Source of the DNA: CAYGDP01 sp964348665
Lineage (GTDB): Bacteria; Verrucomicrobiota; Verrucomicrobiia; Palsa-1439; CAYGDP01
Assembly: GCA_964348665.1 (NCBI GenBank)
Contig: CAYGDP010000006.1
Span: forward strand, 62,001 to 126,000
Direction: 5' to 3'
DNA length: 64,000 nt
Notes under the pieces: generated by a model
The model's database searches: none
Told to the model about the DNA's origin: nothing
The model's input: only the letters and a program-made list of their open reading frames with translations
Part shown: positions 49,377-57,625 of the stretch, piece after piece
Position numbering within the stretch: the first letter of the stretch is position 1
Layout of the letters: every line of letters begins with the position of its first letter
Position numbers and translations under genes: made by a program

Positions 49377-51413
49377 CTACAGGATCGTTTTTACATGAAG
49401 AAAGGCGGCGCTGCTGCCGAAGTAGAATGTGAAAGCCAGAATATTCCAGCCGATCCAGAAAATCGGGTGATCGTCCGCAAGAAGTTCGCGCGCCGCCAAG
49501 ACGGCAAGCGGCCAAGCGGGGAGCAATCCCACCAAATATGTCCATTCCATCCCGAGCGAGAGCCGTCGGCAGAGCAGGTAATAACCAATACAAACTCCAA
49601 TGAGCGCGAGAGCGGCGAGGCGAGCGTGCGTGACGGGAGAAGTAAGAAGAGAGAAGTGTGAGGAGTGATGTGCGAGAGAGGAAGATGGCGAGTGGGTGGC
49701 TTGTTTAGCGCGCAGGGCGGCAACCACGGCGAATTGATACATGGCAAAGAGCGCGAGCGGCCAGGTGAACGTAAATTCGCCGGCGAACCGGCCCGCGACG
49801 GGCGTCGCTACAAGCCCGAAGAGGAAGCAAACAATTAGAAAAACTGGTGTGGTCGATCTCCGATTCAATCGTCGAGCTGGCAGAGTGGCGGTCGCCGCGG
49901 CGATAAGCACGACGAGACAAACAGCAAACCACCGCGCAAGATCGCGAAATTCCGGGGCGTCAAACATGTACTCTCGCTCGTGACCAAGGAGGAACGTGAG
50001 GTCAGAGAAAGCGGAAGTCTGGACGGATGGAAGTTTGGATGGAGTTGCCTGCGTGGTCGCACGGAGATCAACGCACGTGGCGTGGGTGGGAGAACGAAGG
50101 TAGAGTCGGCCGTTGTGGAACGCGGGGGCGCTCCAGCAAATTTCGCCACTGAAGATTTGCGCGCGGGCAAGTTCTTCATACCGGTCGGGATTGACACGGG
50201 CCAGCAGAAGTTCGCCGCGGTCGTTGAAGAGAATCAATTTGCCATCCGCGACAAGGACGGTGGCGTGACCGACCCTGTCGGTCGTCCATCGTATTTTTCC
50301 CGTCTGCCACTCGAGACACTTGAATTCGCCGCGCGACGGACGTTGCGCTTTGGTTTGGACATCGTGGATGTCGAATCCGTACACGAAATTTCCTGCGAGC
50401 ACGCTGGAAGCGGTGTCGTTGGAAAACTCGGCGGTGCGCCAGACGACTTTTGGCGCGAGACCTTCAGTGGTTTTGTCGAGACGAATCATCTGCGCACCGT
50501 CACGGAAGGGCGCGGCCAGAAGTATCTGTGGCTCGCGATACAGCGGGAAATTGGAGCGTTCGTCGTACCCGGAGGAAATCTGTAATCGCCAAAGTTGTTT
50601 GCCATCGTTTGGGGCAACGCCGACAAGATGATTGCGTAGCAAAGCGAGCAGCTGCGGCTGGCCATGGACGGTGATCGGGATTACCGACGCATAACTAATA
50701 TGGTCGGTGCCCGATGTCCACACGGTTGCTCCCGTTGCGGCATCGAGCGCGACGAGACTTGGTCCGGGGTTGTTGGTGGGGATGATCACTTTTCCGCTGA
50801 AAACCAGCGGGGAAGCCGAGTACCCATAGCTCATGGGTTTCGCCTGAAATCGTTGGGGCAAACTGACCGACCAGACCTCGCCTCCGTCGCTGGCGCGAAG
50901 GCAGACGAGAATGCCGCGCGGACTCAACGCATAGACTAAATCGCCGGCGACGGTCGGGGTGGAGCGCGGTCCGGGGTAGATGCTGGCCGGTTCGTACGGG
51001 CGATCGTGGTTATATTCCCAGAGTTGATTTCCGGATTCGGCGTCGAGACAGACAACAAATTGGCCGGCAAGCCGCTGCGTTTGGGTGTAGAGACGTCCTC
51101 CGACAGCGGCAAAACTCGAATAACCGCGCCCCAGCTCGATGTTCCAAACGACGGGGGCGTTGTTGCTACGCCAGGTTTCCGCCAGGTTGGACTCGAGTGA
51201 TGTGCCGTCGTAGTGGGGTCCGCGCAGGTGAGGCCAATCCGCCCCGTGAAGCGGGGCGGAAACTCCAAATCCCAAACACCAAAACCCCATGAATATCCAA
51301 ATCCCTAACTTTAAACTCCAAACCCATCGGAACAACGCCGTCCAATCGAAGTTTGAAGCTTGGGATTTCTTTGGAGTTTGGAGTTTGCAGTTTGAAGTTT
51401 CTTCTGGTCGCAT
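49377..51413 (-). CDS. PQQ-like beta-propeller protein with C-terminal membrane domain
   Basis: About 678 residues from the ATG at 51413 (a GTG at 51422 is also possible). Signal peptide entirely from a dispersed inverted repeat (SNCKLQTPKKSQASN as n-region, then LKLGIWIFMGFWCLGFGVSA). The propeller blades follow: DWPHLRGPHYDGTSLES, VVCLDAESGNQLWEYNHDRP, LVALDAATGATVWTSGTDHI, GVAPNDGKQLWRLQISSGYD and LEWQTGKIRWTTDRVGHATV. Residues about 500-680 form about five membrane helices, a fusion not usual for BamB or PQQ dehydrogenases. A low-complexity Ser/His/Leu segment (HSPSSSLAHHSSHFSLLTSP) lies between helices. Confidence 0.78.
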   Translation of the reverse strand: MRPEETSNCKLQTPKKSQASNFDWTALFRWVWSLKLGIWIFMGFWCLGFGVSAPLHGADWPHLRGPHYDGTSLESNLAETWRSNNAPVVWNIELGRGYSSFAAVGGRLYTQTQRLAGQFVVCLDAESGNQLWEYNHDRPYEPASIYPGPRSTPTVAGDLVYALSPRGILVCLRASDGGEVWSVSLPQRFQAKPMSYGYSASPLVFSGKVIIPTNNPGPSLVALDAATGATVWTSGTDHISYASVIPITVHGQPQLLALLRNHLVGVAPNDGKQLWRLQISSGYDERSNFPLYREPQILLAAPFRDGAQMIRLDKTTEGLAPKVVWRTAEFSNDTASSVLAGNFVYGFDIHDVQTKAQRPSRGEFKCLEWQTGKIRWTTDRVGHATVLVADGKLILFNDRGELLLARVNPDRYEELARAQIFSGEICWSAPAFHNGRLYLRSPTHATCVDLRATTQATPSKLPSVQTSAFSDLTFLLGHEREYMFDAPEFRDLARWFAVCLVVLIAAATATLPARRLNRRSTTPVFLIVCFLFGLVATPVAGRFAGEFTFTWPLALFAMYQFAVVAALRAKQATHSPSSSLAHHSSHFSLLTSPVTHARLAALALIGVCIGYYLLCRRLSLGMEWTYLVGLLPAWPLAVLAARELLADDHPIFWIGWNILAFTFYFGSSAAFLHVKTIL
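51256..51405. repeat. Dispersed TTTGG inverted repeat copy 9 (whole signal peptide, minus strand)
   Basis: GAAACTCCAAATCCCAAAC at the left and GGATTTCTTTGGAGTTTGG...GAAGTTTC at the right; on the minus strand one arm encodes the basic n-region and the other the hydrophobic core of the propeller protein. Confidence 0.8.
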
Positions 51414-51499
51414 TGGGTTCACATTGATTCAGACCGCGCACCAGGTCAAGCGTCACGATTTGCTTTGCGTGGGGGCGGCGATGTGGTAAACGTGCCGCG

Positions 51500-53701
51500 A
51501 TGGACAAAGGACCTTTGAAATTTCATTCGCAATCGCAGGCGGACATCGAGTTGCCGCGCGAATTCGAGCGGTTGCGCGAGATGGCGTATAACCTGTGGTG
51601 GGCGTGGAATCCACGGGCGCGACGGATGTTCAGCCACATCAATCCGGGATTGTGGGCGATTTACCGCAACCCCGTCGAAATGCTCATCAACATCGAGCCG
51701 CATCATTGGGAGGCGTTTCTCGAAGATGATTCGTTTCTCACCACCTATCGGTCGCTCACCCGCGAGCTGGATAATTACATGCGAGGGTGGCGCGAGGCGT
51801 GGTTTGCAAAAAACTATCCGGAGTATACGGGGGGACCGTTCGCGTATTTCTCGACCGAGTTCGGACTGACCGAGGCGCTGTCCAGCTACAGCGGCGGGCT
51901 GGGGATTTTGTCGGGGGATCATTGCAAATCGGCCAGCGATCTTGGGTTGCCATTCGTCGGCGTAGGTTTGCTTTACAAGAACGGCTACTTTGATCAAGAG
52001 ATCGAGCCGGACGGACGTCAGCAGCATTTTTATCCGCGGTTTGATTTTACCCGTCTCCCCATTCGTCCGTTGCTAGGAGGGAGTGGCCGACAACAGACGG
52101 TCGAAATTGAATTTCCGAATCGCTCGGTGTATGCGGCGGTGTGGCTGGCGCAAGTCGGGCGCATCCCGACTTTATTGCTCGACACCGATATTTCCAAAAA
52201 CGAGCCCGCGGATCGCCCGATCACCGGGCAGCTGTACGTCAGCGGACGCGAAATGCGGCTTTGTCAGGAGATCGTGTTGGGAATGGGCGGCGTGCGCGCG
52301 TTGCACGCGCTTGGGATCGAGCCGGCGTGCTGGCACATGAACGAGGGACACAGCGCGTTCCTGGTGTTGGAACGCGCGCGATGGCTCGTGGTCAAAAACG
52401 GGTTGAGTTTTGCCGACGCCTGCAAGGAAGTTTCCAAAAATTCGATCTTCACCACGCACACGCCCGTCCCCGCGGGGAATGAAGCGTTCGATGTCGGTCT
52501 CATCCGGAAATATTTCGCCAATTATTCCAAAGAGATGCAGATTTCTCTCGACCAACTCATCGAGCTGGGCCTGCCGCCGGGCACGAACGGTCACGAGCCG
52601 TTCAGCATGACGGTATTGGCGTTGCATCTCTCACGTTTTAGCAACGGTGTCAGTCAGCTCCATGCCCAAGTTAGCAACGAGATGTGGCAACATGTTTTCC
52701 GCGGGCTGCCCGCCGAAAAGCATCCCATCAAAGCTGTCACCAACGGCGTCCATACCGAGACATGGCTCGGGTTTCAAACGGCGGAATTGTTCGACAAATA
52801 TCTCACGCCGGCCTGGCGCGATAATCTCATGGATGATCTCTTCTGGAAACGAGGCGTTGCCAACATTCCCAATCGCGAACTATGGGAAGTCCACAATTTA
52901 CAAAAGGACACCCTCATCCGGTACGCCCGCACCCGTGTCCGCAACACGCTTGCCCGGCACGGGTGTTCGCCCGACGAACTCCGAACCGTCGAGGAATTGC
53001 TCGACCCGCACGCGCTCACCATTGGTTTCGCCCGCCGATTCGCGACCTATAAACGCGCGGATTTGCTATTCCGCGACTTCGATCGGTTGCGCAAGATTCT
53101 CAAGAACCCCGACCGGCCTGTACAGATTCTTTTCGCGGGCAAAGCGCATCCCGCCGACAAAGCCGGACAGGATTTGATCCGGCGCATTTGGGAAGTGTCG
53201 CTTCACAGCGATTTGCGCGGACGCATTGTGTTTCTCGAAAACTACAACATGCGCGTCGCGCGTGTGATGGTTTGCGGTGTGGATGTCTGGCTCAACACCC
53301 CGCGCCGTCCCCAGGAAGCCAGCGGCACCAGCGGCATGAAAGCGCCCGTCAACGGCGCGATCAATTTTTCCATTTCCGACGGTTGGTGGCCGGAAGCCGC
53401 CAACAATGAGAATGGATGGACGATTGGCTCCACGAAGCCCGCCGCCAACGACGACGCGCAGGACGCAGCCGACAGCGAATCCCTGTACAAACTGCTCGAA
53501 GAAAAAATCATTCCCCTCTACTACAAGCGCGATGCCGAGGGTCTACCCCAGGATTGGATCAAGACGATGAAATCCTCCATCGCCACGATCCTGCCGCGTT
53601 TCTCCACCGCCCGAATGGTTCGCGATTACACCGAAAAATTCTACCTCCCCGCTGCCCGCGCCGTAGGAGCGCAGACTGCGGAGGCCGAGAAAGGTTGGTA
53701 A
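51500..53701 (+). CDS. glgP: Alpha-glucan phosphorylase (GT35, DUF3417-containing type)
   Basis: 733 residues. Phosphorolysis of glycogen or maltodextrin to glucose-1-phosphate. The N-terminal DUF3417-like part (MAYNLWWAWNPRARRMFSHI) and the shorter total length mark the bacterial/archaeal alpha-glucan-phosphorylase subtype rather than the 800-residue E. coli GlgP. Conserved: FAYFSTEFGLTEALSSYSGG, GILSGDHCKSASDLG, HMNEGHSAFLVLER, FTTHTPVPAGNEAF, VTNGVHTETW, GFARRFATYKRADLL, LFAGKAHPADKAGQDLI and the PLP lysine K614 in EASGTSGMKAPVNGAI. The gene 2 nt downstream is the esterase. Confidence 0.94.
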   Translation: MDKGPLKFHSQSQADIELPREFERLREMAYNLWWAWNPRARRMFSHINPGLWAIYRNPVEMLINIEPHHWEAFLEDDSFLTTYRSLTRELDNYMRGWREAWFAKNYPEYTGGPFAYFSTEFGLTEALSSYSGGLGILSGDHCKSASDLGLPFVGVGLLYKNGYFDQEIEPDGRQQHFYPRFDFTRLPIRPLLGGSGRQQTVEIEFPNRSVYAAVWLAQVGRIPTLLLDTDISKNEPADRPITGQLYVSGREMRLCQEIVLGMGGVRALHALGIEPACWHMNEGHSAFLVLERARWLVVKNGLSFADACKEVSKNSIFTTHTPVPAGNEAFDVGLIRKYFANYSKEMQISLDQLIELGLPPGTNGHEPFSMTVLALHLSRFSNGVSQLHAQVSNEMWQHVFRGLPAEKHPIKAVTNGVHTETWLGFQTAELFDKYLTPAWRDNLMDDLFWKRGVANIPNRELWEVHNLQKDTLIRYARTRVRNTLARHGCSPDELRTVEELLDPHALTIGFARRFATYKRADLLFRDFDRLRKILKNPDRPVQILFAGKAHPADKAGQDLIRRIWEVSLHSDLRGRIVFLENYNMRVARVMVCGVDVWLNTPRRPQEASGTSGMKAPVNGAINFSISDGWWPEAANNENGWTIGSTKPAANDDAQDAADSESLYKLLEEKIIPLYYKRDAEGLPQDWIKTMKSSIATILPRFSTARMVRDYTEKFYLPAARAVGAQTAEAEKGW

Positions 53702-53703
53702 CC

Positions 53704-55800
53704 ATGAAAAACAGAACAGTTGGGACTTGGATTGCCGTGACAATCCATGTGATTGCATGCGCGGATAATCTCTCCGACCCGTATCCCGTCGGGACGATCG
53801 TAGACCGGCGGATGAAGGAAACCCGGCACTTGAATCTTACCTACCAGTTCGCGCCGATCGAGTCGGGGCGCGAGTGGAGACGGTACGCAGAGAATTTGCG
53901 CCAGCACGTTTTGGTCAGCACCGGACTCTATCCGATGCCGGAAAAGACGGCTCTGAATGCCAGGGTGTTTGACCGCATCGAGCGCGAGGAATACACGGTC
54001 GAGAAAGTTTACTTCGAGAGTTATCCTGGATTTTTTGTGACGGGAAATCTTTATCGTCCGCGTGGCAAACGCGGCCCGTTCCCTGCCGTCCTGAATCCCC
54101 ACGGTCACTGGTCGAATGGACGTTACGCCAATGAAGCAATCGGTTCGATTCCGGCGCGCTGCATCATGTTTGCGCGGATGGGGTACGTGGCTTTTTCATG
54201 GGATATGGTGGGTTACAATGACTGCAAACAAATTGACCATAAGTTTGCCGACCCCAAAACCGACGAGGGTCGGCGGGCGAACTTATGGGGCGTGAGCTTG
54301 ATGGGATTGCAACTTTGGAACAGCATTCGCGCGACGGATTTTCTCGAGTCGTTGCCGGACGTGGATAAGCGTCGAATCGCCTGCACGGGAGAATCCGGCG
54401 GCGGCACGCAAACGTTTATGCTGTGTGCCGTGGACGACCGCATCCGGCTCGCCGCGCCGGTGAACATGATATCGGCGCACATGCAAGGGGGATGCCTTTG
54501 CGAGAATGGTCCAAATCTTCGGCTGGACACGAACAACATGGAAATCGGCGCGATCTTCGCGCCACGACCCATGATGATGATTGCCTGCACGGGGGACTGG
54601 ACGAAAAACACACCGACCGTTGAATTTCCAGCCATCGAGCGGATTTACAAATTGTGCGGCACCGCCGGGGATCGCGTCGCCTATATGCAACAGAAAGCAG
54701 ATCACAATTATAACAAGCAAAGTCGCGAAGCGGTCTATGGCTGGTTTGCCCATTATTTTTCGCGTCATGCGCCAACCGACCCGATCCGCGAGAAGTTTTA
54801 CAAGATGGAAAAGAAAGAAGATTTACAGGTCTTCACCAGCAAACCTCCCGGCGATGTCAATGCGGCCACGCTCATCCGTTCCTCGATCGAATCGCGTGAA
54901 AAACAGTTGCTAGCGTTGCTGCCGCGCGACCGCCGCGGATTGAACCATTTTCGCGATATCATGCAGCCGGCTTTGCGTCACGCGCTCGCCGTGCAACCAA
55001 TCGAGCCGAAATCCGTCTCCTCCGAGTCTCGGGGCAACGCCCGTGTTTCGAACGCGAACGTGCAGAGCCTCGTGATTGCCGTCCCATCCCGCGGCTGGCA
55101 GATTCCCGCGCAGCTTTTTACACCCGACCGCCCCCGAGGATCGGCGACGCTGCTGGTTCATTCGCAAGGCAAAGCAGCGGTTGCCAATGGGGGGAACGGA
55201 AAATTCTCCGCGCTGCTGAACGAACTGCTGGACCGTGGCGAAACCGTTCTGGCGATTGATGGATTTGGGATAGGGGAAGCCAGCGGCAAACGAGATGAGA
55301 AAGTGGACTATTTCACCACCTACAACCGAACCGAGATTTCTAATCGTGTGCAAGACATACTCACGTCCATCGCGTTTTTGCAGAAAACCGGCAAACGCAC
55401 GATTCGGCTCGTAGGACTGGAAGACGGAGGCTTATGGTGTTTGCTGGCGCGGCCATTCGCGCCGGACGTGGAACGGACCGTTGCCGATGTCGCGCAATTT
55501 GCGAGCACGGACGATGCCGCGTATTTGCAAAGGCTCTTTGTGCCCAGTTTGCGTCAAGCGGGCGATTTTCGAACGGCCGGCGCGTTGATTGCACCCGGCC
55601 GGATTTTTCTTCACAACACCGGCGACGCGTTCAAGACAGATTCCTTGACGGACGCGTATCGCGCTTCCAACGCGACAAATAATCTTCGGCTCGAATCCCA
55701 GCCCGCCAGCGCAGCCACGATCGCGGATTGGTTGACCGCTGGGAAACCCAAAACTGCCGCGGGTTCATCCATCACAAAGTTAGTGTCCAGCCTTCCGTAG
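53704..55800 (+). CDS. Exported two-domain alpha/beta hydrolase (acetylxylan-esterase-like)
   Basis: 698 residues from the ATG at 53704, 2 nt after glgP. A short N-terminal hydrophobic segment (GTWIAVTIHVIACAD) is a probable signal. Domain 1 (about 60-390): FFVTGNLYRPRGKRGPFPAV, LNPHGHWSNGRYANE oxyanion strand, nucleophile S231 in CTGESGGGTQTFML, APRPMMMIACTGDWT and H334 in QQKADHNYNKQSREAV, the layout of acetylxylan/glucuronoyl esterase relatives. Domain 2 (about 430-690) repeats a hydrolase-like core (SATLLVHSQGKAAVANG, VLAIDGFGIGEASGKRD, IRLVGLEDGGLWCLLA) but with Glu-Asp-Gly at the nucleophile elbow, so it is probably inactive. Confidence 0.8.
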   Translation: MKNRTVGTWIAVTIHVIACADNLSDPYPVGTIVDRRMKETRHLNLTYQFAPIESGREWRRYAENLRQHVLVSTGLYPMPEKTALNARVFDRIEREEYTVEKVYFESYPGFFVTGNLYRPRGKRGPFPAVLNPHGHWSNGRYANEAIGSIPARCIMFARMGYVAFSWDMVGYNDCKQIDHKFADPKTDEGRRANLWGVSLMGLQLWNSIRATDFLESLPDVDKRRIACTGESGGGTQTFMLCAVDDRIRLAAPVNMISAHMQGGCLCENGPNLRLDTNNMEIGAIFAPRPMMMIACTGDWTKNTPTVEFPAIERIYKLCGTAGDRVAYMQQKADHNYNKQSREAVYGWFAHYFSRHAPTDPIREKFYKMEKKEDLQVFTSKPPGDVNAATLIRSSIESREKQLLALLPRDRRGLNHFRDIMQPALRHALAVQPIEPKSVSSESRGNARVSNANVQSLVIAVPSRGWQIPAQLFTPDRPRGSATLLVHSQGKAAVANGGNGKFSALLNELLDRGETVLAIDGFGIGEASGKRDEKVDYFTTYNRTEISNRVQDILTSIAFLQKTGKRTIRLVGLEDGGLWCLLARPFAPDVERTVADVAQFASTDDAAYLQRLFVPSLRQAGDFRTAGALIAPGRIFLHNTGDAFKTDSLTDAYRASNATNNLRLESQPASAATIADWLTAGKPKTAAGSSITKLVSSLP

Positions 55801-56457
55801 CACTTGCCTCGCCACGGATGGGCCGAGCCGGAAATAATGGGCTGGCACAAAATAGTCTGCGTCTAACGCCGCTCCCTTCTGAAATGAGATTTTGGCGCGG
55901 GTGTTGTCCGTGTTGAACACGGAGGGAGGCAGGACGATGCGCCAGGAAATTGCAAAGAGATCACCAACGAAAAACAGTCGCTTGGTGGCAGAATAATATC
56001 CACTGTGACCCGCTGTATGCCCCGGCAACGCGACGACGCGAAGTCCACCCCAGAACGGCAATTCATCGCCGTCGCGCATCCATACATCCACCTGTGGCGC
56101 ACGATATCGCAGCAACGATCGCGCAACCGTTTCCAGCGCGCCGGCAACACGAGCGGCCCCGCGATACGGAAATTTTCCAGCGATATGCAGCTCATCACCG
56201 ATGGGAGCATACACTTTCGCACCGCTCCATTCCTGCAGACGAGCGGCATTCGCCGTGTGATCAATGTGCCCATGAGTGAGCAGGATCGCCTTGAGATCGC
56301 CCGGTTTTCGTCCCAGAGTTGCCATGGCACGTTGCACGCGGCGGAAATCACCGAAAAGCCCGGTATCAATCAACGTAACTCGCTCCGGCTCGACGAGAAG
56401 ATGAACCCGGACAAGAAGACTACCGGTATAATAAAGATTTGGTTGGAGTAGCTTCAT
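55780..56457 (-). CDS. MBL-fold metallo-hydrolase
   Basis: 225 residues, no signal peptide. Metallo-beta-lactamase fold of the glyoxalase-II/SoxH-like type: VTLIDTGLFGDFRRVQ, H62-G-H64-I-D66-H67 in LLTHGHIDHTAN, ALPGHTAGHSGYY with the next His, FFVGDLFAISW with the bridging Asp, and DYFVPAHYFRLG with the last His, so both zinc sites are complete. Substrate unknown. Its 3' end overlaps the convergent esterase gene by 21 bp. Confidence 0.9.
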   Translation of the reverse strand: MKLLQPNLYYTGSLLVRVHLLVEPERVTLIDTGLFGDFRRVQRAMATLGRKPGDLKAILLTHGHIDHTANAARLQEWSGAKVYAPIGDELHIAGKFPYRGAARVAGALETVARSLLRYRAPQVDVWMRDGDELPFWGGLRVVALPGHTAGHSGYYSATKRLFFVGDLFAISWRIVLPPSVFNTDNTRAKISFQKGAALDADYFVPAHYFRLGPSVARQVLRKAGH

Positions 56458-56533
56458 TTCGGAATTTAATCCATCGCCAAGATTCTGCGAAACACATGCA
56501 GATTAACTTAGAAAAGAGCGCGCCACATTCCGT

Positions 56534-57622
56534 TTACGGAATGGATCGCACCGCCACCCCAAACTCGCCGCCGCCATAGGTGGCGCGGTCGGTAACCAAT
56601 CGCAGCGCGCGAATGGTTTTCGATTCGAAATCGAAATCAAGGTAGCCGATCATGGTGGCTTCCACGACGTTTTGGTCGGAGCGCCCAGGATAAAAACTGT
56701 GTTTCATTCGAAGGTTTCCTTCCAGCTTTGCGCGGACGATGCCTTTCTCGACAGATACAGTGGTGGCGCGAAGGTTTTTTTCGTCGATACGATTGGTGGT
56801 GATTTTGTTGTTTTCGTTTTGCGGGTAGAAATGACGGTATAGATTTTCCGTAACGGCCGAGTCCACGGTCCAAGTGTTCCCGACGATCGGTTTGTTCGTC
56901 GGCAGCAGCTTCGACCATTCCTCGTTTGCTAGAACAATCCAGTTTTCGCTGGGTGGTCCGCCCCAGTAACCGCCCCCTTTGATGCCGCGTGCCGTGAGAT
57001 GGAGGAGCAGAGCGTCGGCACTAATTTTCGGCGGCTTGGATTGCGGCTGTGGCGCCACCAGCACTTTGCCCGCCGGAATTTTTAGGTTGCGAATGGCGCG
57101 TTCCAGCGTGGCGAGCAGTTTTTCAGTCTTCGCGGCCTCAGCGACGTGCATCGAGTCGAATACGCGCCCGTCGGCACCGACGAGATAAACGTGAACGGTG
57201 CCGGCGGAGAGTTTTTTCTCAAGAGTTTCGCGATAAATCCGGTCATACACGGCACGTTCGTCGGCGGGCTTGGAGTTATCGCGATAATCTTCGTTGACGG
57301 CATAGACGGGTATGAAATGAGCGTTGAGCAGTTCGATGATTTTGGGGTTGGAGAGCGGACCCGCTCTCATCGCGAAGGCGCCCCCTCAACAGCGACCGGT
57401 ATTGATCCGGCCATCGTGAGTGAAGAGGAAAACCGGACGGTCGTTTTCGCGTGAGAGACGGAGCGCATCCCGAATGTCCGGTGCCCAACCGATTTCGTCG
57501 AAACGGCGTTCAGCAGCAGTCGGTTGTCGTTCGGCAACGCGCGCATCCACCCACGAGGCATCCCGTTCCTCGGCGACCGCACTGACGGCAAGCCAGGTAA
57601 CGGCAAATACAGATCGGTTCAT
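56534..57622 (-). CDS. Thioredoxin-like selenoprotein (UGA = Sec79, Cys-Sec motif)
   Basis: 362 residues if the in-frame UGA at 57386-57388 is read as selenocysteine; otherwise the gene appears broken into a 78-codon 5' part and a 278-codon 3' part in the same frame. ATG 57622 has GGAGG 7 nt upstream, 3 nt after lptD. Signal peptide MNRSVFAVTWLAVSAVA. Thioredoxin-like region: EIGWAPDIRDALRLSREN, RPVFLFTHDGRINTGRC-U, GGAFAMRAGPLSNPKIIELL, NAHFIPVYAVNEDY, comparable to the DUF255-type pattern KPIFLxxxxxxCHWCHVM...LNxxFVPVKVDREE. Then YLVGADGRVFDSMHVAEA and a C-terminal beta-rich domain (LRATTVSVEKGIVRAKLEGN, MIGYLDFDFESKTIRALRLV). The protein has no other Cys nearby, so Cys78-Sec79 would be the redox pair. 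Expected in the periplasm. Confidence 0.82.
57344..57388 (-). promoter_or_regulatory. Bacterial SECIS-like element directly after UGA codon
   Basis: On the mRNA, UGA is followed after 24 nt by the loop of a perfect hairpin GAGAGCG-GGUC-CGCUCUC (57351-57368). The GGUC apical loop is the same as in the E. coli fdhF SECIS, and the 24-nt spacing is inside the range accepted for SelB recognition. An outer GGGG (after the UGA) and CCCC (57344-57347) can close a longer stem. Confidence 0.75.
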
Positions 57623-57625
57623 GGT

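Noticed and set aside
57386..57388. UGA as an ordinary stop splitting a pseudogene
   Set aside because: Considered seriously, but the intact downstream frame, preceding Cys codon, strong Shine-Dalgarno and a GGUC-loop hairpin at SECIS distance favour selenocysteine. Sequencing error cannot be excluded.
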